Below, piece after piece: positions 27,239-35,625 of a stretch of DNA of 49,499 nt. Position numbers and translations under genes: made by a program. This DNA is from Bacteroidota bacterium (lineage in GTDB: Bacteria > Bacteroidota > Bacteroidia > Sphingobacteriales > Sphingobacteriaceae), in assembly GCA_013286235.1 (NCBI GenBank), contig JABDGE010000023.1:1-49499 (forward strand), written 5' to 3'. Numbering within the stretch: the stretch's first letter is position 1; every line of letters begins with the position of its first letter. The notes beneath the pieces were generated by a model that was not told where the DNA came from, did not search any database, and saw only the letters and a list, made by a program, of their open reading frames with translations.

Positions 27239-27359
27239 CTAGTTTTAATCATTAGGTGGCATATATTTGCCAATAACTTAAAAAATCAAAGCAATTAACA
27301 ATTATTTACCAGTTTAACTTCAAATATATTATAAACATTTCAACATTACTAACATTTCG

Positions 27360-28106
27360 TTAAAAATATTGAGGTATTTTTCTCAGCGGTTTAAAGAACA
27401 TAACGATCCACGGAACTCTGATGCCATTGGTTTTCATCGCCCTAAGGTCATTCAATGAGGCTTTTACGCGATTAGTTAAACTTTTGTTACTCTCCCCGCC
27501 GAGTTCCATTTTTACCATTACACGCGGAAGGTAAAATGCACTAATGCTGTTTTTGAACATAAATCTTGACATTAACTCATAATCCGCCGCAGTACCATAA
27601 TCGAGGCTATAAAAGCCATATTCATAAAACAACTCTTTTTTGCAATAAAAGGTAGGGTGCGGAGGCATCCATCCCCGGTTAAACGCACTTTTGGCGTAAT
27701 TTCCCGATCTCCATTTGCGGATGATCTTGCCCGCCGCATTTACGTAGTCGAGATCGCCGTAGAGAATCCGGATGGAATGCTGCTTAAAAGCTTCCGCTAC
27801 ACTCAATAATATATCGTCGTCTGCAAAAAAGTCATCGGAATTTAACATTCCGATAATATCTCCCGTTGCAATTTTTATGCCTTTGTTCATGGCATCGTAA
27901 ACCCCCCGGTCCGGTTCGGATATAAAAGCCTGTATGTGGCTGCGATACTTGCTGATGACCTGGCTGGTTTTATCGCTTGAATTGCCATCAATAACGATGT
28001 ACTCCACATTCGGATAGCTTTGATTGATAACGGACTGAATGCAGCGTTCAATCGTCTTTTCAGCATTGAAAGTAACCGTAATTAAAGAGATTTTTAATTC
28101 CTGCAC
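27360..28106 (-). CDS. Glycosyltransferase family 2
   Basis: A 248-residue GT-A glycosyltransferase. The N-terminal ISLITVTFNAEKTIERCIQS, the donor-site VIDGNSSDKT, the DRGVYDAMNKGI block and the metal-binding SDD (LNSDDFF) are those of the WcaE/WbyL-like branch of GT2. It is cytosolic with no membrane helix. It lies upstream of the WecA-like gene on the same strand (121-bp gap) and divergent from the acetyltransferase gene, all within the polysaccharide group. Confidence 0.92.
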   Translation of the reverse strand: MQELKISLITVTFNAEKTIERCIQSVINQSYPNVEYIVIDGNSSDKTSQVISKYRSHIQAFISEPDRGVYDAMNKGIKIATGDIIGMLNSDDFFADDDILLSVAEAFKQHSIRILYGDLDYVNAAGKIIRKWRSGNYAKSAFNRGWMPPHPTFYCKKELFYEYGFYSLDYGTAADYELMSRFMFKNSISAFYLPRVMVKMELGGESNKSLTNRVKASLNDLRAMKTNGIRVPWIVMFFKPLRKIPQYF

Positions 28107-28229
28107 GAGAATTTGATATGCGATTTTATTTCAAAAATATATAAATTCATATTTGATTCGGGCGCAGGCCCGATATTATGTGCATTACTTTACGCGTTTT
28201 TGTGTTTACGTTGTATTTTTGCCCCAGCC

Positions 28230-28805
28230 ATGATGACCCCGCAAGTAAAAAAGATACGGCAAACCGATCTTTCCGCTTATGACAATACCCCTTTTCACCC
28301 CGGTGGAACTGCCGTAAAAAGGATTTTGTGGTTTTACGTCAACGCCCTTTTTTTTAAAACCAGCCTTCTTCCATCAAACAAGTTTAAGGTGTTTTTGCTG
28401 CGGGCCTTCGGCGCTAAAATAGGGGAGGGGGTAACGGTAAAACCGGGTGTAAACATCAAGTACGCATGGCATCTCAACATCGGGAATAACACCTGGATCG
28501 GCGAGAACGTTTGGATCGATTGTCTTTTACCGGTAAGCATCGGCAGCAATGTTTGCCTTTCGCAGGGGGCGATATTATTGACAGGCAACCACAATTATAA
28601 AAAAGTCACTTTCGATTTGATTGTTTCGGGTTTCCGTTTGGAGGATGGGGTTTGGATAGGGACAGGCGCCATTGTTAACCCTGGTATAACCGCAGCGTCA
28701 CACGCTGTTTTAACCAGCGGTTCCGTAGCAACCGCCGACCTCGGACCGTATAGCGTTTACCAGGGAAACCCAGCTGTTAAGGTACGTGACCGGGTGATTG
28801 GGTAG
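28230..28805 (+). CDS. WcaF-like colanic-acid-type acetyltransferase (left-handed beta helix)
   Basis: A 191-residue hexapeptide-repeat O-acetyltransferase. Repeats such as IGEGVTVKPGVNIKYAWHL, IGNNTWIGENVWID and IGSNVCLSQGAI build the left-handed beta helix; the active-site GNHNYKK is present. The frame is open up to 28113 but begins there only with TTG; the ATG pair at 28230/28233 gives the usual WcaF start (KIRQTDLSAYDN). A TATTTTTG box at 28214-28221 is so close to this ATG that the transcript could be nearly leaderless. It acetylates surface sugars (inferred). Confidence 0.85.
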   Translation: MMTPQVKKIRQTDLSAYDNTPFHPGGTAVKRILWFYVNALFFKTSLLPSNKFKVFLLRAFGAKIGEGVTVKPGVNIKYAWHLNIGNNTWIGENVWIDCLLPVSIGSNVCLSQGAILLTGNHNYKKVTFDLIVSGFRLEDGVWIGTGAIVNPGITAASHAVLTSGSVATADLGPYSVYQGNPAVKVRDRVIG

Positions 28806-28883
28806 TCCGGAAGAAGCTGCGAATGATGTTTCGCCAAAATAACTTGTTTATATAGCAGATTCCGCCTGATTGGCTTTTTAACA

Positions 28884-30464
28884 ATGACCAAAAACGACAA
28901 ATTAGCAAGTTTCATTCTCTTTTTTATAGGTGCAGCCGTGCTGGTGATAGGTATTACCCTGATCTTCATTCCCCCGGCACTTTTTCCCGACCCGGCCAAC
29001 GGTTTCCAGGTATTGCGCAGCATGCACCTCGGTGGCGGCTTTAATAATATCGTAGCGCCCGACCAGTCTGACATATCACAGGATTACACCGAGTTTCTCA
29101 CCTGGTGGTCGCCGGGGCAATACCTCGAACCCTGGTTTTTTAAGTTGATCTTTGGTTTAAACCTCGGCCAGGGGATAGCGATAGCCGTTTTCCTGGCTAC
29201 AGTTTCAGGCCTTGCAGGGCTTTATTGTTTTTTTAAAAAATTGGGTTTCAGCAACCTAATATGTGCGCTCACTATTTTATTCATCTTTTTCCAGGTTGCA
29301 TTTTTTGTGCCCTTTGTGTACTACAACGGCGGCGAAATATTGCTCTTTTCGTTTGTCGGGTGGTTTTTATACGGTTGTGCGTCGCTGGACAAGCCAGGGA
29401 TAAAACTCGTCTTATTTGTCCTGCTGACCGGCTGGCTGGGATTTTTCTTTAAGTCGTCGTTTATCTGGATGTATGGCGCGGGTTTGTTTTGCCTCTGGAT
29501 ACGAATATCCAACGCAAAAAGCGGTACCTGGTTTAAAAACGGATTATGGATAGGCATCCCGGCAATTCTGTCGCTCGCCCTGATCTATGTTGTTTTTCTC
29601 TCAAAAGGCCAAAGTCCTGCAAACGCTGCCCATGGCTTGAATATCACGGCCGAAACATTCAGCTTTCCCCTGGCCTCGCCGGTGCTGTCGGCCTTTTCCA
29701 TCGACGACCTGGCGCACGGCCTCATCTATCATTTTGGTCCACGGGTTTTTTCGCCGTCCATGAGCCTGCTGATCTTGCTGCTTGCGATGATCCTTAGCCT
29801 GGTGGTTATTCTTGTGATTGTGCGTTTGGTCCCGAATAAAACTTACCGGCTTTTTGTACTGGTTTTTTACGCAACTGCTTTTCTATTTTTCAGCTTTTCG
29901 TACATGCGGCAGTTGGATATTTCATACGAGGCCAGGCACTTTCGCATTCTTGGCATCTTGATCCTGCCCGGCCTGCTTACGCTGCTTTCGGGCGCCCGGC
30001 CCAGCTATAAGCTTGTTTTTGCGCTCATCTGGGCGGGCATTGCGGTGGTCTCTGTTCAGTATATCGTTAAAGGCTTTTATCTCAACCACACGGTTTCCGC
30101 CCATGGCGTCACCGGGATTTCCCAGCCAGGCATCGACCAGGCATCCCTTAACAAGGTAATGCAGTTGGACGATGCAAACAGGAACGCGGTTTTTGTTTTT
30201 ATCAATAACGATACCGGTCTCGAGATCCAACACAACCGGCTGATCACTTTGCCGCAGATCGGCGATAATTTAAGCATTGATACCGATGATTATAACTACG
30301 ACGGTTTTGGTGGCCCGCTTTATATCATCCTCCCCGAAACCTATAACGGCCCGAAGGAGAAAATGATCATGAAATCATTCCCCGGCTACACCGGCTGGAA
30401 CGTCTCCATGCTGAGCAACGATTACGTATTGTATACGGCGAAGATGAAAAGGCCGTCGAAGTAG
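28884..30464 (+). CDS. Polytopic membrane protein, possible GT-C glycosyltransferase
   Basis: A 526-residue protein with roughly 11-13 hydrophobic segments and a C-terminal soluble tail of about 110 residues. A long first periplasmic loop with acidic and aromatic residues (DYTEFLTWWSPGQYLEPW) resembles the active-site loop of GT-C transferases or polymerases. I cannot name a family. It begins 79 bp after the WcaF-like gene, so one transcript is likely. A role in adding, polymerising or flipping a surface glycan is inferred from context. Confidence 0.6.
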   Translation: MTKNDKLASFILFFIGAAVLVIGITLIFIPPALFPDPANGFQVLRSMHLGGGFNNIVAPDQSDISQDYTEFLTWWSPGQYLEPWFFKLIFGLNLGQGIAIAVFLATVSGLAGLYCFFKKLGFSNLICALTILFIFFQVAFFVPFVYYNGGEILLFSFVGWFLYGCASLDKPGIKLVLFVLLTGWLGFFFKSSFIWMYGAGLFCLWIRISNAKSGTWFKNGLWIGIPAILSLALIYVVFLSKGQSPANAAHGLNITAETFSFPLASPVLSAFSIDDLAHGLIYHFGPRVFSPSMSLLILLLAMILSLVVILVIVRLVPNKTYRLFVLVFYATAFLFFSFSYMRQLDISYEARHFRILGILILPGLLTLLSGARPSYKLVFALIWAGIAVVSVQYIVKGFYLNHTVSAHGVTGISQPGIDQASLNKVMQLDDANRNAVFVFINNDTGLEIQHNRLITLPQIGDNLSIDTDDYNYDGFGGPLYIILPETYNGPKEKMIMKSFPGYTGWNVSMLSNDYVLYTAKMKRPSK

Positions 30465-30588
30465 GCTCTTGAACGCGGCTGTCACATCCATCAGAGACTT
30501 ACGAAGCTTTCAAAACTAAGTCTTTGACAGCTTTCAGCTTTGGACTTTCTGCTTTCTGCTTTTTGCTTCCGGACTTCCGGACTCCCCC

Positions 30589-32700
30589 CTAAAACACCAA
30601 CCCCATATTCCTAAACATAAACGCCCACTTATCCGCCTGCCCGCTGATCACCTGCTCCGTGCTTTGCCCTGCCCCGTGCCCGGCTTTTGTTTCAATGCGT
30701 ATCAATACCGGCGCAGGGCCTTGCTGGTACTCCTGTAAACGTGCCGCAAATTTAAACGAATGCGCCGGCACCACCCGGTCGTCATGGTCGGCGGTAGTGA
30801 CCATTGTGGCTGGGTAATCGGCGGGCTTCAGGGCATGATAGGGTGAGTATTTATACAAATACTCAAACATCTCCTTCGAATCTTCCGCGGTGCCGTAGTC
30901 GTAGCTCCAGCCTGCGCCGGCCGTAAATTTATTATAACGGAGCATGTCCATTACGCCCACGGCAGGCAATGCAACCTGGCACAGGTCGGGCCGCTGGGTC
31001 ATTACCGCGCCAATCAGGAGGCCGCCATTCGATCCGCCTGAGATCGCCAGGTAATCTTTCGACGTGTATTTGTGTTTAATGAGGTATTCCGCTGCGGCGA
31101 TAAAATCGTCGAAAACGTTCTGCTTCTTCATTTTTATGCCCGCTTTGTGCCATTTCTCGCCGTATTCCCCGCCGCCGCGCAGGTTGGGAACCGCGTATAT
31201 TCCCCCATGTTCCAGCAGGATGATGTTACTGGTGCTGAATGCCGGCGTAAGGCTGATATTGAACCCGCCATAGGCGTACAGCAGCAAGGGATTTTTGCCG
31301 TTCATTACCGTCCCCTTTTTATAGGTAATGATCATGGGGATTTTGGTTCCGTCCTTCGATTTATAAAATACCTGGGTGCTTTCATAAAGCGTTGGATCGA
31401 ACTGGACGTTCGGCTTTTTGTAAACCGTTGAAACACCCGTGGCGATATCCAGCTTAAATATGGTTGGCGGGTACACATAATTGGTAAAGGTGTAATACGT
31501 CTCCTTTTCCTCGTGTTTGGTTCCAAAGCCCGAAGCGGTGCCCAGGCCAGGCAGGGTTATGGTCCGTTCCAGCTTGCCTTCCATGCTGTACTGCTGCACA
31601 AATGAGGTGGCGTCTTTCAAATATTCGGCAAAAATTTTGCCGCCGCCGGTGGATGCGGTAAGCACGTCATGCGTGGTTGGGATAAAATCCTTCCAGTGCG
31701 TAGGCCGGGGATCCGATGCATCAACCGTAACGATCTTGTAGTTGGGCGAGTAAAGATTGGTGATGATGTAAAGCTTGCTGCCCACATTGTCGAGCACCGA
31801 ATGTTCGTTGTCGAAATTGTCCACCACCTTAACGATCTGGCTGTTGGGCAGGCTAAGGTCCTGTATATACAACTCATTCCCGGTGGTGGTATTGGCGGCC
31901 GTGATCACCAGGAAGCGCTCGTCTTCAGTTAAGTAGGCGCCGATATACCGGCGCTGTGTCGCTTCCCCGCCAAAGATCAGCTGGTCGGTGCTTTGTGCGG
32001 TACCGAGCTTATGGTAATATAGCTTGTGAAACTGCGTCATGCCCGAAAGCTGCGAGCCGGTCTTGGGCTTGTCATAGCTCGAATAGTAAAAGCCCCCGTT
32101 ACCGCGCCAGGCGATGCCGCTAAACTTAATGTCCCGCAGCGTATCGCCGATCTGCGCCTTGTCGGCCGTATTTATCACGATCACTTTCCGCCAGTCGCTG
32201 CCGCCTTCGGAGAGCTGGTAAGCCGCCATGGAGCCGTCTTTGGTAAAGTCGATGCCCTGCAGGGAGGTAGTGCCGTCCGCCGAGAATTTATTCGGATCCA
32301 GGAACACTTCCGGCGCACCATCGCCAACCTGGCGCCATAATACCGCCTGCGCCTGCAAGCCGTCGTTCTTATAAAAATAGGTATATCTGCCTTCTTTAAA
32401 TGGCGCACTGTACTTCTCGTAGTTCCACAATTGTTTCAGGCGGGTATAGATCGCGTCGCGGTAGGGGATCTGCGACAGGTAACCCTGGGTCACCTTGTTT
32501 TCGGCAACCACCCAGGCCTTTGTCTCCGCCGAGCGGTCATCTTCCAGCCAGCGGTAGGGATCGGGCACATCGGTGCCGAAATAAGTGTTGGTGGTATCAA
32601 CCTTTTTGGTTGCAGGGTAAATCAATTTCGTATTCATTTGTTGAGCACAGGCAAAGCTGCAAAGTAAAACAGCTGCCGATAAACAGTTAAACGTTTTCAT
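30589..32700 (-). CDS. Prolyl oligopeptidase family serine peptidase (S9A)
   Basis: A 703-residue secreted peptidase from the ATG at 32700 (signal peptide cut near FACAQ). The N-terminal region DVPDPYRWLEDDRSAETKAW and the seven-blade propeller precede the hydrolase domain. Ser557 in GGSNGG, Asp in DHDDRVVPAH and His in GHGAG form the catalytic triad. It cuts short peptides after proline. The frame is open 35 codons further upstream, but that stretch encodes Thr/Ala repeats from a microsatellite and is unlikely to be translated. Confidence 0.92.
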   Translation of the reverse strand: MKTFNCLSAAVLLCSFACAQQMNTKLIYPATKKVDTTNTYFGTDVPDPYRWLEDDRSAETKAWVVAENKVTQGYLSQIPYRDAIYTRLKQLWNYEKYSAPFKEGRYTYFYKNDGLQAQAVLWRQVGDGAPEVFLDPNKFSADGTTSLQGIDFTKDGSMAAYQLSEGGSDWRKVIVINTADKAQIGDTLRDIKFSGIAWRGNGGFYYSSYDKPKTGSQLSGMTQFHKLYYHKLGTAQSTDQLIFGGEATQRRYIGAYLTEDERFLVITAANTTTGNELYIQDLSLPNSQIVKVVDNFDNEHSVLDNVGSKLYIITNLYSPNYKIVTVDASDPRPTHWKDFIPTTHDVLTASTGGGKIFAEYLKDATSFVQQYSMEGKLERTITLPGLGTASGFGTKHEEKETYYTFTNYVYPPTIFKLDIATGVSTVYKKPNVQFDPTLYESTQVFYKSKDGTKIPMIITYKKGTVMNGKNPLLLYAYGGFNISLTPAFSTSNIILLEHGGIYAVPNLRGGGEYGEKWHKAGIKMKKQNVFDDFIAAAEYLIKHKYTSKDYLAISGGSNGGLLIGAVMTQRPDLCQVALPAVGVMDMLRYNKFTAGAGWSYDYGTAEDSKEMFEYLYKYSPYHALKPADYPATMVTTADHDDRVVPAHSFKFAARLQEYQQGPAPVLIRIETKAGHGAGQSTEQVISGQADKWAFMFRNMGLVF

Positions 32701-32760
32701 TGCAATGGTGGCGTTGGGAGGGCTAAGATAGGTTTTTGAGGTGAAAGGTGAAAGGGGAAA

Positions 32761-32795
32761 GGTGGCAGTGGCAGTGGCAGTGGCAGTAGTAGTAG
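32761..32795. repeat. Microsatellite (GGCAGT)n plus AGT repeats
   Basis: About four GGCAGT units run into several AGT triplets, 60 bp upstream of the S9A gene start. Nearby CATGGTTCAT-like strings add low-complexity sequence. Confidence 0.8.
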
Positions 32796-32984
32796 CATTG
32801 TCCATGGTTCATTGCTCATGGTTCATGGCCGGAGATAAGGGCAGTGACAGTAGTAAGGACAGCCGTTTAACGTTGATAGATCATGGTTCGTGGCCAGTGG
32901 AGGGTAGGTATACACTTGTATTTTACTTTCGATGTTTAATTGCTAACTTTGATAGCGCAATGGTGCAAATTTTCAATTTTTAGT

Positions 32985-33218
32985 ATGCGCATAACTATCG
33001 AAATTGACAGTAAGAGCGAGATGGAAAAATTATCCATCCTGTTAAAGACTTTTAATATTAATGCCGTGAAAATTGTGCCGGTTGAAGGAAGCGCGTTATC
33101 TATAAAAAAAGGAGATAAGAAGATCGACCCCAAGGGTCTTTTTGGGATATGGGAAAGTCAGCCGCAATCTATCGAAAAAATCCGCCAGGCTGCCTGGCAA
33201 AGGAAACGCGGCGCCTGA
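32985..33218 (+). CDS. Antitoxin of a VapBC-like pair
   Basis: A 77-residue protein from the ATG at 32985 (MRITIEIDSK). The C-terminal part, DPKGLFGIWESQPQSIEKIR followed by a basic AWQRKR tail, is what I know from Bacteroidota antitoxins paired with PIN-domain toxins. The tail would lie across the toxin active site and the N-terminal region would bind DNA for autoregulation. Its stop is 3 bp before the toxin start, as expected for a toxin-antitoxin operon. Confidence 0.8.
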   Translation: MRITIEIDSKSEMEKLSILLKTFNINAVKIVPVEGSALSIKKGDKKIDPKGLFGIWESQPQSIEKIRQAAWQRKRGA

Positions 33219-33221
33219 TAT

Positions 33222-33589
33222 ATGGTTTTGTGTGACACAAACATCTTTATCCATGCGTTTAACGGTCGGCATGACACCATTAGCCGAATGGAAGAAATAG
33301 GCCTACAGCAAATCGGGCTGTCGGTGGTTACTTTAATGGAATTATACCAGGGAGCCCGTAATAAAGTTGAACTAGCCCGCATAAAAAGGAACATCCGGTA
33401 TTTTGATGTCGTGGAGATCGATAATACCGCCTCGCAGCAAGCTGCAATTTTTGTCGAAAAATTCAAGTTAAGCCATAATCTTCAAATTCCGGATGCTATA
33501 ATTGGTGCTTCCGCAGTGGTCCATCAGGTACCGTTGTTTACCTCAACCTAAAGGATTTCAACTTTATGCCGGGTATTATTTTGCTTTAA
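33222..33589 (+). pseudogene. vapC: PIN-domain (VapC-like) toxin with C-terminal frameshift
   Basis: The continuous frame (33222-33551, 109 residues) has the PIN acidic residues Asp5, Glu40 and Asp91, which coordinate Mg2+ in these RNases. It stops abruptly at PLFTST. Bases 33548-33589, shifted by one, would encode LKDFNFMPGIILL, exactly the usual VapC ending (compare LKDFxxIPGIxL). Restoring one A in TCAACCTAAAG gives SNLKDF. The toxin therefore seems to have lost its last strand and a conserved Asn/Asp region, and is probably inactive or weakened, unless this is a sequencing error. Confidence 0.75.
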
Positions 33590-33785
33590 CCCTTAGCCCT
33601 CCGGCAACACGCCTAACGCAAAAACATATTGATCTACAGCTAATTATGATTGCTGTTAGCGATTGTAGCGATCGGGGCAGGTGTGTTCTTTTACGAGGTT
33701 GATGCTATGTTTTTTGGGGTCGACGCCCTTAATGATGACCATAAGCCAGTGCATCCAAATGCTGGCGACCCTTAAGAAAGCTTAC

Positions 33786-34055
33786 CTACTTTTCGTTCAG
33801 CTCCCCTTCCTGGTCACTGTGCACTAAACTTTCCAGGTCATCAATGTCGGATTGGGGATGCTTAGCCGGCTTTGGCTTCATGTAATCAAATGCATGGTCG
33901 TGCCGGTACCGGGCAAATTCTGCAGCCTCCCTTCGCCGCCGGGCCAATTCAAGGTAAAATATCCAGGCAACGGTGCCTGCCGAAAGCAAGCCTGTCACAA
34001 ATCCGGTCGCCCAAAGGCCGGTGTACCTTTCTTCTCTTATAAATGGGTTTTTCAT
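33786..34055 (-). CDS. Small single-pass membrane protein, hypothetical
   Basis: An 89-residue protein with one membrane helix (about residues 13-36, LWATGFVTGLLSAGTVAWIFYL) followed by an Arg-rich stretch (ELARRRREAAEFARYRHD) and an acidic tail. The topology is like small YtxH-type proteins, but no family is certain. It stands alone. Confidence 0.55.
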   Translation of the reverse strand: MKNPFIREERYTGLWATGFVTGLLSAGTVAWIFYLELARRRREAAEFARYRHDHAFDYMKPKPAKHPQSDIDDLESLVHSDQEGELNEK

Positions 34056-34181
34056 TTGGTTTTTTTTTGAGGAATAACAAGCTTACCGGAATTTGGTTCA
34101 GGCGGACGGAAAAAATTCAGTGAAACATATCAATGGTAAGGCTGTAGTATTACATACACCACGTGTTCAAATTCTGATGTG

Positions 34182-34349
34182 ATGAAGAAACGCAAAAAAT
34201 CAAAACCGGCTAATATCGCTATTCAACCCGAAACCGACCGGATGAACACGCCGGTGCCCGGCAGGAACGCCACCCACCCGGTTTCAGCAACCGAGGCGGC
34301 CCTTTTCAAACAGGCCGAAAACCCGCTGGGAGATCCGGGGAAGATTTAG
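34182..34349 (+). CDS. Small hypothetical protein (55 residues)
   Basis: An ATG frame of 55 codons not overlapping other genes. The product starts with a lysine-rich segment (MKKRKKSKPANI) and is Pro/Asn rich afterwards, so it is probably disordered and basic. No ribosome binding site is obvious. It is divergent from the small membrane protein gene. It could be real or chance. Confidence 0.4.
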   Translation: MKKRKKSKPANIAIQPETDRMNTPVPGRNATHPVSATEAALFKQAENPLGDPGKI

Positions 34350-34364
34350 GATTTAGGCGCTTAG

Positions 34365-34535
34365 GTCTCTGCCGGCGTAATTGAAAATGCCGGGCATCCA
34401 TACAGCTTAAAACAATTTAATGGCCTACCCATCAATCTCCCCGCCGACCGCCGCTATTACCCCGATCCGGCAAATTTGGCCGTAGGACTCCTTCGGAGGG
34501 AATGGCATGGGGGGAATGCGTTTAAGGGAAATTAA
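34365..34535 (+). pseudogene. Duplicated 3' fragment of the HNH endonuclease gene
   Basis: This stretch repeats, at roughly 85-90% identity, the last 150 bp of the HNH gene (36436-36585). The frame is still open from VSAGVIENAGHPYSLKQF to a stop at 34533, but with no start codon. An extra 21 bp (GCCGTAGGACTCCTTCGGAG plus one base, containing a CTCC-TTC-GGAG hairpin) is inserted near the end and adds seven codons without breaking the frame. It is a remnant of a second copy of the gene. Confidence 0.85.
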
Positions 34536-34655
34536 TGCCGATCTTTCCCGCGTCCCAGGAAGGTCTCTCGCACATTTAGGTTCACCCCCAATTAAAGTTT
34601 GTTGAAGGCACGCATCGTGTCACAAAAGGCTGCGCCACATTGCGCCGTAGGTGCA

Positions 34656-34796
34656 AAATATCGGTAGAAGAAATAAATAGAAATAAATTAGCGTTCCGTA
34701 GGTAAGCAACTGACCATGAGGTATTTGCGCCAATGCATGCTGTGTTCCGTACCTACGGCACGGGTCTTTTTCGTTGGCATGTTTCTACCGATATTT
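34656..34796. repeat. Inverted-repeat element (AAATATCGGTAGAA)
   Basis: A perfect 14-bp inverted repeat, AAATATCGGTAGAA (34656-34669) and TTCTACCGATATTT (34783-34796), encloses a second inverted pair, CCGTAGGTA and TACCTACGG. Strings of this type recur in Bacteroidota intergenic DNA. No coding is visible inside. Confidence 0.7.
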
Positions 34797-34909
34797 GACC
34801 CTAACGGGTCGGTCGGTAACGTAATGGGTGTAAGTTGAAAACTTGATACAGGCTGATGTATCCCTTAGTACCTCCTGGCAAAATTCTGTAATTTGCATAG
34901 GCGATTTAT

Positions 34910-35366
34910 GGGTTAACTTAAACTCGCAGAGGACCGTGCGTTTTCGCCGACATCACCTGATTTCGGGCAGGGGTTTTCTGCGGTGAACCTTGAAAACTTC
35001 AGGAAATTTTACCTTGTATTTTCTGATGAAGCAATTTCCTACGCAGTGCATCGGAAATTGGAAAATGACAATTTAGCGCCAAAAACTGAACGCCCAACTG
35101 ACGATCCAGATAACGATAAGAAATCCGACGCAGTGCGTAGGAAATTGGAGGATGACAATTCTGTATTTCCAATTCGTGACGCCCTGCGTCGGGAATTGAT
35201 CTGGACGCACTACCGCCTGTTGATGCGCGTTGAAAATGACGAGGCCCGCAAATATTATATGAATGAAGCTGCCGGGCAAAACTGGAGTACGCGTACTTTG
35301 GAACGACAGATCAACTCTTTGTATTTCCCCGTCCCGGCAGGGTCTCTCGCAGCTTTAAGTTAACCC
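34910..35366. repeat. 13-bp inverted repeats flanking the DUF1016 fragment
   Basis: GGGTTAACTTAAA (34910-34922) and TTTAAGTTAACCC (35354-35366) are exact reverse complements. Both lie next to CTCGCAG-type hairpin repeats, so the pair marks either the edges of a small mobile segment or two opposite copies of the local repeat. Confidence 0.7.
34959..35363 (+). pseudogene. Broken DUF1016 (YhcG-type) gene fragment
   Basis: The frame encodes pieces of the DUF1016 N-terminal domain: FGQGFSAVNLENFRKFYLVF (compare GFSRRNLxxMRxFY) and, later, LIWTHYRLLMRVENDEARKYYMNEAAGQNWSTRTLERQINSLY, split by an internal expansion. The expansion holds two extra copies of the YAVHRKLENDN / DAVRRKLEDDN segment, whose original is DALRRELIW. 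There is no start codon before 34983 (GTG), the N-terminus is missing, and after INSLY the frame runs into a hairpin repeat and stops. The whole C-terminal PD-(D/E)XK nuclease domain is absent. I treat it as a pseudogene. Confidence 0.8.
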
Positions 35367-35404
35367 ACAAAATCGCAAGAAGTGGCACCCAAAGTTTCCC
35401 GCCC

Positions 35405-35622
35405 CCGTCCCAGCAGGGTCTCTCGCAGAGGACCCTGCGTCGTCCTGGGATTGGCATTGCTCCAAGGAGAAACGCGCCCTCATTGCCCAAACCCCTAAAA
35501 ATACCGCGTCTTCCCCGTCGCAGCAGTGTCTCTCGCAGAGGACCCTGCGTTGTCCTGGGATTGGCATTGCTCCAAGGAGAAACACTCCTCATTGCCCAAC
35601 ACCCAAAAATACCGTACCTTCC
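35405..35622. repeat. Two tandem copies of a 110-bp hairpin repeat
   Basis: Units start at 35405 and 35515 with about 90% identity. Each holds a long hairpin: CAGGGTC and GACCCTG around TCTCGCAGAG, inside an outer CCCAG/CTGGG pair, followed by TTGGCATTGCTCCAAGGAG. Partial copies of the same hairpin occur at 34551, 34921 (reverse) and 35331. The HNH gene starts 4 bp after the second unit, so its promoter or leader must lie in the repeat. Confidence 0.85.
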
Positions 35623-35625
35623 ACC

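Noticed and set aside
28113..28229. Upstream extension of the WcaF-like gene from a TTG
   Set aside because: The extension is hydrophobic and unlike the family; the ATG pair at 28230 gives the expected N-terminus.
32701..32805. 35-codon extension of the S9A peptidase
   Set aside because: It would encode Thr/Ala repeats from the microsatellite and place the signal peptide inside the protein.
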